DNA of 40,942 nt from Desulfurococcales archaeon (lineage in GTDB: Archaea > Thermoproteota > Thermoprotei_A > Sulfolobales > Acidilobaceae). A program made the position numbers and the translations under genes. The stretch covers positions 1 through 40,942 of the forward strand of contig WAOU01000100.1 in assembly GCA_015521095.1 (NCBI GenBank), given 5' to 3'. The notes beneath the pieces were generated by a model that searched no databases, was not told the DNA's origin, and worked only from the letters and a program-made list of their open reading frames with translations. The first letter of the stretch is position 1, and every line of letters starts with the position of its first letter. Shown here piece after piece: positions 25,672 to 32,378 of this stretch.

Positions 25672-26064
25672 TTATGACGACTTTACGTAGTGCTCTCCGG
25701 TGGATTCTATCGTGATTTCCTCGAGTTTGTAACCCCATTTTCCACGCTGGCTGTATACTACTGTTACCTGGTCGCCTGGTTTAATCAGTTCAAGCAGGTC
25801 TTGTGACTCTATCTCGGTACCGTTTGGTGTTATCCACGTTCCTAATACTTTGATCTCGACGCCGTTTACTACTATTATTGATTCATTGATGTCGACTTCT
25901 TCTACTGTTCCTTGAAGAGAGTAGGTTGTTTCTGATCCTTCGCTGGATGAGCTTGTATCTAGGTTCCATATGTAACTTGATATATTGTCTGCGTAGAGCG
26001 GGAATGCGGCGACTAGTACTCCTATTATTATGGAGATTGCTAGACCGAGCTTGTAACTCATCAT
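25672..26064 (-). CDS. Exported or membrane-anchored small OB-like protein
   Basis: 130 aa. Residues 1-25 are a signal peptide or anchor ('LGLAISIIIGVLVAAFPLYA'), followed by a Ser/Glu/Thr-rich linker. A beta-rich domain of ~80 residues follows, with 'YSLQGTVEEVDINESIIVVN' and 'IKPGDQVTVVYSQRGKWG', like small exported OB-fold proteins. It faces outside the cell. Start could be ATG 26064 or 26061, both behind GGTGAG. It begins the four-gene run with the DUF4405-like protein, 17 nt ahead of it. Confidence 0.75.
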   Translation of the reverse strand: MMSYKLGLAISIIIGVLVAAFPLYADNISSYIWNLDTSSSSEGSETTYSLQGTVEEVDINESIIVVNGVEIKVLGTWITPNGTEIESQDLLELIKPGDQVTVVYSQRGKWGYKLEEITIESTGEHYVKSS

Positions 26065-26097
26065 CGCTCACCCATAACTAAATAATTTTAATTATAT

Positions 26098-26122
26098 TAA
26101 TAATAAAAACAATATATGTTAA
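26098..26122 (-). terminator. U-rich terminator after the DUF2202 gene
   Basis: Minus-strand AACATATATTGTTTTTATTA follows the stop by ~15 nt. Together with the AT-rich stretch after it, this separates the DUF2202 gene from the next operon and may also contain that operon's promoter. Confidence 0.4.
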
Positions 26123-26134
26123 TGGGAGGGGAAA

Positions 26135-26854
26135 TTAGCCCTGGCCCCAGGCAGGTCCATGTGCATTCGCTGGACCCATTAACACACTAGAGATTGTTGC
26201 TTCGTATTGTTCCGGTGTTAGTAGCTGTGGCTGGTATGGTTCTCCTGTTATTTGTTCGTATTCGTTTGAAAACGCCTTTAAGTGGTGGGCGCTTCCGTTG
26301 ACTAGGTTGCTGAATACCTGTATTATGTCTGGGTTATCTGTTGCGTTTATCAGGTTGTTTATGTCGATTATGTCTTTTTCCTCTATTAGGGCTCCTACTA
26401 GTATTGCGTCGGTTAGGCTCTGGCTTCCTTGCTCGATTAGCTGGTTGTATAGTTCCTGTAGTGTCTCGTTTGTGAATACTCCTACTTCGTCTATTACGGG
26501 GTCTGTTAGATTATACTTCTCGATTAGTGTTAGTACCGCGTCCATGTGGTTTTGTTCGCTTCTAGCTATGTTTTGGAATATTTGGAGTCCGTACATGTCG
26601 TAGAGCGTTAGGTATACGTCTCTGGCTAGTTTTTCTTCTTCCCTCATGAAGAGGATGCTATCTATTTCTTGTTGTGATAATGTATAGTTTACAGTTGTAT
26701 CGGTGGTTGTGGTCTGCTCTGTTGTGGTTTCAGTAGTTGTATCGGTTTCGTTTATGTCAGTGGTTGTTACCGTGTCTAGGTAGCTTTGGTTTAGTGCAAA
26801 GGCTCCTGCTACTACTGATACGAGTATTATTCCGAGTATGATCTCATACTTCAT
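26135..26854 (-). CDS. Exported DUF2202 ferritin-like protein
   Basis: 239 aa. An N-terminal signal or anchor (residues ~5-20) is followed by a 40-residue Thr/Glu-rich linker (likely glycosylated). Then comes a DUF2202 four-helix domain: 'LFMREEEKLARDVYLTLYDM' and 'NIARSEQNHMDAVLTLIEKY', with later 'ILVGALIEEKDIIDINNLIN' and 'LVNGSAHHLKAFSNEYEQIT'. The Glu, His and Asp positions resemble the di-metal ferritin-like set. Its role is not established. The domain sits outside the membrane. The promoter carries two dyad sites, suggesting regulation. Start is ATG 26854 behind GGTGAT. Confidence 0.87.
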   Translation of the reverse strand: MKYEIILGIILVSVVAGAFALNQSYLDTVTTTDINETDTTTETTTEQTTTTDTTVNYTLSQQEIDSILFMREEEKLARDVYLTLYDMYGLQIFQNIARSEQNHMDAVLTLIEKYNLTDPVIDEVGVFTNETLQELYNQLIEQGSQSLTDAILVGALIEEKDIIDINNLINATDNPDIIQVFSNLVNGSAHHLKAFSNEYEQITGEPYQPQLLTPEQYEATISSVLMGPANAHGPAWGQG

Positions 26855-26908
26855 TTCATATCACCTATCTTTCTTTTTGGGTTCTGTTTAGGATTGTTGT
26901 TGGCAGCT

Positions 26909-26960
26909 TTAAAATCGCGGACTCACAATTTGTGAAGCGTCTGGAGTCTACACATTGTGA
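26909..26960 (-). promoter_or_regulatory. Promoter and two dyad operator-like sites before the DUF2202 gene
   Basis: On the minus strand a TATA-like element (CGATTTTAAAGC) lies at ~26909-26920, ~60 nt before the ATG. Upstream of it are two dyads: TCACAATTTGTGA (26923-26935, 6-bp arms) and CACATTGTG (26951-26959, 4-bp arms), with centres 26 bp apart. Their shared TTGTGA half-site suggests two sites for one dimeric regulator. Confidence 0.55.
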
Positions 26961-27003
26961 GGCTAGAGGATTTTTCTTTAAATAAAATAGTAATAATGAA
27001 GTG

Positions 27004-27504
27004 TTAGCCTCCTGCTAATCCTTGATGTAGTAGAACGAGTACAAGTAGGATTATTGCGAGTATTCTTTGCGAATGGATAAGTCTCATTGCCAGTTTTATT
27101 TTCTTCCATTTTGCATATCTCATTATCAAGCCTGAAACGGTTAGGAATATTATGAGTGCTACCATTACGTATTCGAGTGTTGTGGCATATTGTATGTTTA
27201 GATATCCGTGGATAAACGCGGCTGTTGCTGCTATTGGGTTTCCTATGCTATGTATGTCGAGGGCGTATTTGTAGAGTTTCGGTGGGAGAGATATTCCTAG
27301 ATATTGTCTAGCGTATTTTGGTATGATATAGATTAATGTTGCAAATAAGCCTCCGTAGAAGCCTATCGATCCTAGTGTTTCTTCTCCTTCGTTTTCCTCG
27401 TATTCTCCGTTGTATTCGTCGTCTGCTTTAGTGTTGAGTGATAGAGTTAGTATTGTAATTAGGAGCATTATAATTACTATTAGTGCTATATGTTGCATCT
27501 TCAT
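27004..27504 (-). CDS. Membrane cytochrome b-like protein with paired His helices
   Basis: 166 aa from ATG 27504 (AAAGGAGAT upstream; the ATG at 27555 is rejected). A signal helix (~1-25) and an acidic loop are followed by four helices. One holds IHSIGNPIAATAAFIHGY and the last IHSQRILAIILLVLVLLHQ. The four intramembrane His suggest haem b ligation, like small cytochrome b or ferric-reductase-type proteins, but this is inferred. It resembles the DUF4405-like protein at 25367 in its His-x13-His-x-Tyr-x-Asn helix. It follows the unknown 201-aa gene by 40 nt. Confidence 0.75.
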   Translation of the reverse strand: MKMQHIALIVIIMLLITILTLSLNTKADDEYNGEYEENEGEETLGSIGFYGGLFATLIYIIPKYARQYLGISLPPKLYKYALDIHSIGNPIAATAAFIHGYLNIQYATTLEYVMVALIIFLTVSGLIMRYAKWKKIKLAMRLIHSQRILAIILLVLVLLHQGLAGG

Positions 27505-27544
27505 ATTGTATCTCCTTTCTAGGAAATAACTATTTCTAGGTATT

Positions 27545-28150
27545 TTATAGTTCACGTATTTTGTTTATTTTTACCATTATTCCTTCGAGTGTAGAAGCTT
27601 TCCCTGACTTACATATTGTGTATTCGATTTTTCCTTCCTTTACATATATTCTGACCGTCAGATAGGGTTCTTTAACCTCTACAGCGTCTTCAGCATCAAT
27701 GTATTCTACTTTGTATCCGGCGAACTTCAATGTCCGGTATATTACATCTATAGAAATATCCTCGGTTTTCTTTCCGCTGGTTTTATCCTGTAGCTTCTTT
27801 AGTTCTTTTCTCGCATATTCTACCACTTCGGGACATGTATCATTGTATTCCTCTATTAGCTTTGCTAGTATTTTTTCTAGAACCCATAAGATGTTTGATC
27901 TCTCGGCGTATTCTACGAGTTCTCGCCAGTCATTGCTCTCGAAGTACTTTACTAGGTTTCTAGGATCACCGCCGTATACTGTGAACCTGTATTTGTCTTC
28001 TGCTCTTCCTAGCTGTTTTCTTAACTCGCTCATCGCGGATGCTGGAATTTTCTCTAGCGCCTCAGCAAGTATCTTGTTAGCAATGTTTCTAATGAAGTCT
28101 TTTTTTACGTAGCACTCCTCTACTCCGTTTGTTTGCTGGACCGCTGTCAC
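27545..28150 (-). CDS. Unknown 201-aa soluble protein
   Basis: Not recognised. The first ~135 residues are mostly alpha-helical and charged ('DFIRNIANKILAEALEKIPA', 'ELVEYAERSNILWVLEKILA'). The last ~60 form an alpha/beta unit ('VIYRTLKFAGYKVEYID' and 'YLTVRIYVKEGKIEYTICKS'). It has no signal peptide and few cysteines, so it should be cytoplasmic. Start is GTG 28150, the only candidate in frame. It is 40 nt ahead of the cytochrome b-like gene, so a shared transcript is likely. Confidence 0.75.
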   Translation of the reverse strand: MTAVQQTNGVEECYVKKDFIRNIANKILAEALEKIPASAMSELRKQLGRAEDKYRFTVYGGDPRNLVKYFESNDWRELVEYAERSNILWVLEKILAKLIEEYNDTCPEVVEYARKELKKLQDKTSGKKTEDISIDVIYRTLKFAGYKVEYIDAEDAVEVKEPYLTVRIYVKEGKIEYTICKSGKASTLEGIMVKINKIREL

Positions 28151-28222
28151 CTTGAAACACCATTTTGTCTATTTTCGGTCGGATCAAGCTCTAAAAGTCT
28201 ATTTTATGAGTGATCGGTGTTC

Positions 28223-28522
28223 CTAGTTCTGCTCTACTTTTTCGGCGTAAAGTGTTCTTCCGTGAACCTCTGTTATTCGTGCTGTGACTTCTTGTCCTGG
28301 CTCAAAGTGCGAGTCTGTTATCACGACCGTATAGCCTTGGTATACTCCTATTGGGTTTCCATCGTCGTCGACACCGGTTATTCTGATTTTTACAATGTCT
28401 CCTACTCGCATGTGTCTTCTTCCCATGTTTTCTTTTGGTTTACGGAAGGATGGATAAACGCTTAGTCTATTCATATCTGTCCGGTAAACATCGCTTCTTT
28501 TTCTTTTTCTTGCACGCACCAA
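28223..28522 (-). CDS. TRAM-domain RNA-binding protein
   Basis: 99 aa. The basic N-terminus is followed by a TRAM domain (~38-95): 'VGDIVKIRITGVDDDGNPIG', 'YQGYTVVITDSHFEPGQEVT', and the closing 'ARITEVHGRTLYAEK'. Stand-alone TRAM proteins of archaea bind RNA and act as chaperones, including in cold response in some species. Start is TTG 28522 or GTG 28519, both behind GGGGAT. Divergent from the glycosyltransferase gene; a ~135-nt gap between them has no other clear feature. Confidence 0.87.
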   Translation of the reverse strand: MVRARKRKRSDVYRTDMNRLSVYPSFRKPKENMGRRHMRVGDIVKIRITGVDDDGNPIGVYQGYTVVITDSHFEPGQEVTARITEVHGRTLYAEKVEQN

Positions 28523-28620
28523 ACTTATCCCCGCTGTGCAATTACTGGAGTGGTTGTTTCACGACTTATATGTTGTTGTATGCTCTATATGATTAATTGA
28601 AGACGCTGTGGGTGTTGAAA

Positions 28621-28631
28621 CACTTTATAGT
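28621..28631 (+). promoter_or_regulatory. TATA box of the PMT-nitrilase transcript
   Basis: ACTTTATAGTA lies about 26 nt before ~28652, so the transcript would begin ~6 nt before the GTG start at 28658, nearly leaderless. Confidence 0.45.
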
Positions 28632-28657
28632 AGTTGGGTCTTGCATGGTAATGAATC

Positions 28658-29854
28658 GTGAACAAAGGAGTGCTGGGTGGCTTGGAGACCCGCTTAATAA
28701 TGGTATTAGTAGTAGCTGGCTTGATCTTGGCTGTCATTGCTGGTGCTTTTCAGGCGTATAGGGCTTATGAGCTGGCTACGGGATATGTTACTCATGGAAG
28801 AAGTTATGTAAGTGATGAGATATACTACGTTGATGTTGCTAGGCGATATCTCGTCGAGATATTTCACGTCGACATTAATTATTATGATATGAGTGGCAAG
28901 ACTAGAGACGACTATTTTAACCTCGAACATCCTCCCCTCGGTAAATATATAATAGCGTTATCTATGGTTGTCTGTGGAGATCGTCCTCTTTGTTGGAGGC
29001 TTCCTGGCATAGTAGAAGCTGGATTAATTCCTGTACTTCTTTATCTTGCATTCCTTAGGTTTGGTGACAAGCATAGATTCTCCACTAGATATATTGTTGC
29101 TGGTGTAATAGCTGCGATTGCTGCAGGTAGTGATCGGATAATTTATCGTGATGCGAGTGTAGCATTGCTTGATATACACTTGGCGTTTTTCACCGCGTTG
29201 ACGGTATTCTTTTTAGCGAGAGATCGCTTAATTGCTGCAAGTATTTCATCGGCGCTTGCATTTATGGTTAAAATGAGTGGGTTGGCAGCCATAGGTGGCG
29301 TGCTCTTTTATGTGTTTATACGTGGTGTCTCTCAGAGAAAGTATCTTGACATGGTAAAGCACTGGATCTCTGTTATATTCATTGTTATAGCTGTTTCTCT
29401 TGTCCTTTATCTTCCCCTCATTAATTATTTTGGGCCCAGTGAAATTGTAAAAGAAACCATTGCTGCCCTCAGATGGCATACTTCCTCGAGACCAGAGGGT
29501 CCTCCTACTTCTACCCCTATAGGTTGGATCTTTAACTCGAACCCGTTCTTTTTCTCTTTCTCACTTGTAAATGCGGCCGCTGTCACTACAACTATTATAG
29601 AGTTGTTTGGAGTAATAGCTGCCGGTATTAGTGTTATAGTCGCATTGATTAGTGCTATATGGAAGAAACGGCTCGTCAACGTGCCTGGCGGGTATACGTT
29701 GCTACTTGTATTTGCTATGTATGGCGTGATCTGGTTGTTGGGTAACCATACGTTTTACAGTTTCTATGCTGTTCAGCTTGCTCCGTTGTCCGCGATGGCT
29801 TTGGCGGAGTTCTTCTTGCTTGCTTCTCGGTTTATGGGTGGTGAATTTGGCTAA
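28658..29854 (+). CDS. PMT-type membrane glycosyltransferase (GT39-like)
   Basis: 398 aa with around nine membrane helices. After a first helix (~15-35) comes the acidic outside loop YVSDEIYYVDVARRYL, with the DE pair of GT-C enzymes, and then 'YFNLEHPPLGKYIIALSMVV', the EHPPLGK motif of protein O-mannosyltransferases. These use dolichyl-phosphate sugars to glycosylate proteins or lipids at the membrane. Starts GTG 28658 or GTG 28670 are possible. It overlaps the downstream nitrilase by 8 nt, indicating coupled expression. Confidence 0.85.
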   Translation: MNKGVLGGLETRLIMVLVVAGLILAVIAGAFQAYRAYELATGYVTHGRSYVSDEIYYVDVARRYLVEIFHVDINYYDMSGKTRDDYFNLEHPPLGKYIIALSMVVCGDRPLCWRLPGIVEAGLIPVLLYLAFLRFGDKHRFSTRYIVAGVIAAIAAGSDRIIYRDASVALLDIHLAFFTALTVFFLARDRLIAASISSALAFMVKMSGLAAIGGVLFYVFIRGVSQRKYLDMVKHWISVIFIVIAVSLVLYLPLINYFGPSEIVKETIAALRWHTSSRPEGPPTSTPIGWIFNSNPFFFSFSLVNAAAVTTTIIELFGVIAAGISVIVALISAIWKKRLVNVPGGYTLLLVFAMYGVIWLLGNHTFYSFYAVQLAPLSAMALAEFFLLASRFMGGEFG

Positions 29855-30653
29855 CGAGTTAACTATCGGTATCGTTCAGGTAGGCCGTAGGGATGGTTCT
29901 TGGAGAGACTCGCTGGGTATGGTGCTTTCATTATTAGATAGTGTTAGAGATCTTTCTGGTGTTGATGTATTGTTTTTTCCAGAGAACTGGTTGTCTAGAA
30001 AACCTATGTTCTTAGAAGATTATTATTATGTAGGAGATATACTGTCTAGGTACGCTCCGATAGTATTCGTTGGTTTATCATATGTGTGGGTCGAGAGAAA
30101 GGTTCTCAGCCTCGGCATAGCTTCTCTAAATGGTAAACAACGTGTTGTCTGCGAGAAGATTTTTCCCTCGAGGGCCGTTGGCGAGAGAGACCTTATTGTT
30201 AGTGGGAAATACCATCCTCCCATACAAATAGATGAGTTCTGGAAAGTTGGATGCGTTGCATGTGTTGATATATTTTATCCGGAAACTAGTAGATTACTTG
30301 TCGTTGATGGAGCTAATATTATCTATAATCCAGCGTCGATACCCCTTGATAGAATAGATCTGTGGCACTCTGTGCTAAAGACTAGGGCCTCCGAAAACAT
30401 TGTGTATGCGATTGGTGTTAATGGTGTAGGAAATGTTTATCCTGATGGAAGGTTAACGCCTGGACAGAGCATCATAATATCACCAGGCTCGAAAAAAGTA
30501 GAGGTCGCTGGATCTTCATCCACAGTATACATCACTAGTCTCGATAAATCTGAGATCCTGGAGCAGAGGAGAAGATGGGCTTTCTATGATGATCTCGTAA
30601 ACAAGCTATCTCATATCTATAGGGATCTTCGAGACACATTGATTAACGAATGA
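29847..30653 (+). CDS. Carbon-nitrogen hydrolase (nitrilase superfamily)
   Basis: 268 aa from TTG 29847 (GGTGGTGA just upstream; GTG 29841 is possible). The nitrilase triad is visible: Glu in 'LFFPENW', Lys in 'CEKIFPSRAVGERD', and Cys in 'GCVACVDIFYPET'. The family cleaves or transfers amide/nitrile/acyl groups. The substrate is unknown. The 8-nt overlap with the membrane glycosyltransferase ties it to envelope or sugar chemistry, by inference. No signal peptide is seen. Followed 49 nt later by the PhoH-KH gene. Confidence 0.88.
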   Translation: MANELTIGIVQVGRRDGSWRDSLGMVLSLLDSVRDLSGVDVLFFPENWLSRKPMFLEDYYYVGDILSRYAPIVFVGLSYVWVERKVLSLGIASLNGKQRVVCEKIFPSRAVGERDLIVSGKYHPPIQIDEFWKVGCVACVDIFYPETSRLLVVDGANIIYNPASIPLDRIDLWHSVLKTRASENIVYAIGVNGVGNVYPDGRLTPGQSIIISPGSKKVEVAGSSSTVYITSLDKSEILEQRRRWAFYDDLVNKLSHIYRDLRDTLINE

Positions 30654-30702
30654 AGTATAATTCCCCTTGTCTTAGACTCATATTCGTTAATGGTGAGGAG
30701 AT

Positions 30703-31869
30703 ATGGCGAAAGCCAAGCTACTGGATAAGATTAAGCCTGAGAGCCAAGGCCAGAAAACATTACTCGAAGCCCTACTGGATACAAACAAAGAAATAGTCGG
30801 TGTCTTCGGGCCTACTGGCACGGGAAAAAGCCTCTTATCGGTTATCACTGGTCTAAGCCTTGTCCAGGAAGGAAAATATGAGAGGCTTGTCATAAGTAAG
30901 CCTGTGGAATCATTGAGATCTACCGACAATAGCGGGTCACGATACGATATAGATGCTTATCGCAGAATTGTAATCGATTATCTTAAGGACTTGGTCGTGT
31001 CTGTTGATCCCGAGAGTACCAGGATTATAGATGAATTCGTGTCTTCGGAGAAAATCATTATAGCCAGCCCATATCATATACGGGGACGTTCATTCGATTC
31101 AGCATATGTTGTGTTAGACGATGTCCAGAACTTGGATCCGGAAATAATTGTCGAGGTTATAACAAGGCTAGGTCGTTCAAGTAAACTAGTGATTGCAGGC
31201 GATCCCGTGTTCCAAGCACATAATCCACAGAACGGCGCAGTCCTAGCACGAAATATCCTTAAGGGCGAGGAGAGCGGTGCAGTAGTAGTTGATCTGGGAC
31301 TCAACGATATAGTGAGGCCTGGTGCTCGTAGAGGAGTTAGATTACTCATAGAGCTACTTATGAGGAAACGTGCTCTGGATGATATCGAGTCAAGGATAAT
31401 TGACTCTTTCAGAATCCATGCACCCGACGCTGATATAATCACAGTAGTAAACCTAATTGATGCAAAAAAGACTTATGGAATTGATCAGGAACATGTACCC
31501 GATGCTCTTGTAATTGTTAAACCTGGCCATCTGGGCCGAACTATTGGGACTCAAGGTAAAAGAATAGAATCTGTTGAAGAAGATACCGGGTTAAACCTTC
31601 GCGCCGTTGAACTCTCGCTGGACTTTAAAGTATACTTTAGAGCTATACATCCTGTTTCTTGGATTCATAAGCATATTCTGCGAACAGATATAGCTGGTAG
31701 TGATATTGTTGTTGTCGTTAAGAAAGGAGAATTAGGTCCTATGGTTGGCCAGAAAGGATACTATGCTAAGTTCATGGAGTACTTCTTTAGGAAAGTATTC
31801 AATTCGGGTTTGATAATATACGAGTCTGAAGACGAGGCTAAGCCTGGAAAGAAGCGAAGAAAGAAGTGA
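30703..31869 (+). CDS. PhoH-like ATPase with C-terminal KH-type domains
   Basis: 388 aa. Residues 1 to ~220 are a PhoH ATPase: Walker A GPTGTGKS (36-43), 'AYVVLDDVQNLDPEIIVEVI' with DD in place of the usual DE, and 'LVIAGDPVFQAHNPQNGAVL'. After a linker, two KH-like modules follow, with 'VKPGHLGRTIGTQGKRIES' and 'VKKGELGPMVGQKGYYAKFM' carrying GxxG loops. Such fusions suggest RNA handling, as predicted for PhoH2-like and KH-fused archaeal proteins. The tail is basic. The ATG has GGTGAGGAG upstream. Confidence 0.87.
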   Translation: MAKAKLLDKIKPESQGQKTLLEALLDTNKEIVGVFGPTGTGKSLLSVITGLSLVQEGKYERLVISKPVESLRSTDNSGSRYDIDAYRRIVIDYLKDLVVSVDPESTRIIDEFVSSEKIIIASPYHIRGRSFDSAYVVLDDVQNLDPEIIVEVITRLGRSSKLVIAGDPVFQAHNPQNGAVLARNILKGEESGAVVVDLGLNDIVRPGARRGVRLLIELLMRKRALDDIESRIIDSFRIHAPDADIITVVNLIDAKKTYGIDQEHVPDALVIVKPGHLGRTIGTQGKRIESVEEDTGLNLRAVELSLDFKVYFRAIHPVSWIHKHILRTDIAGSDIVVVVKKGELGPMVGQKGYYAKFMEYFFRKVFNSGLIIYESEDEAKPGKKRRKK

Positions 31870-31942
31870 CAATAGCGAGGTATTATAATCTTATCTCGTG
31901 TTTTTCCTGATATTCTTGACTCTCTTTCCTAATGTTTGTGCC

Positions 31943-32266
31943 TTAGTCTTCTTCTTCGAATACTTCGACAATTATCCTCGCTTTTACTTTGTCTCTTGAG
32001 AACGGCGGCAGGTCGCTACCTAGATCGACCGCGAATACGACGTTATTGCCTAGATCGTCTGTGAATCTGATCTCTGCGACATATGTAGGTTTAGGTCCTC
32101 CTTCTTCTATTATCTTCATCATGGCTTCGTAGATTCTTGAGAAGGCCATCTGCATGGCTATGGGGTTGCTTAGATCTTCTGGTTTTAATGATATTGCAGC
32201 TATGTTTTTCATTACTCGTCCTATGCGTGCTTCTCCTTGGAACTCTTTCTTTATTCCTTCGTCCAT
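31943..32266 (-). CDS. Unknown 107-aa protein, archaeal-conserved appearance
   Basis: Unrecognised. The start ATG 32266 (AAAGGGAG about 8 nt upstream) is preferred over ATG 32284. It has two helices ('IGRVMKNIAAISLKPED', 'AFSRIYEAMMKIIEEGG') and a C-terminal beta sheet ('TYVAEIRFTDDLGNNVVFAV', 'KVKARIIVEVFEEED'), an alpha/beta domain with an acidic end. It is cytoplasmic by appearance. It lies alone between PhoH and LeuRS on the opposite strand. No motif points to a function. Confidence 0.75.
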   Translation of the reverse strand: MDEGIKKEFQGEARIGRVMKNIAAISLKPEDLSNPIAMQMAFSRIYEAMMKIIEEGGPKPTYVAEIRFTDDLGNNVVFAVDLGSDLPPFSRDKVKARIIVEVFEEED

Positions 32267-32378
32267 TCTTGTTCTCCCTTTCATGTGTGTGGTGGTTTTT
32301 ACATTATTATTCTATTATGAACTATTGGTTGGGCTGAGACTAATACTTATCACATAGTGGTTTTACTCTACTTTCTGG

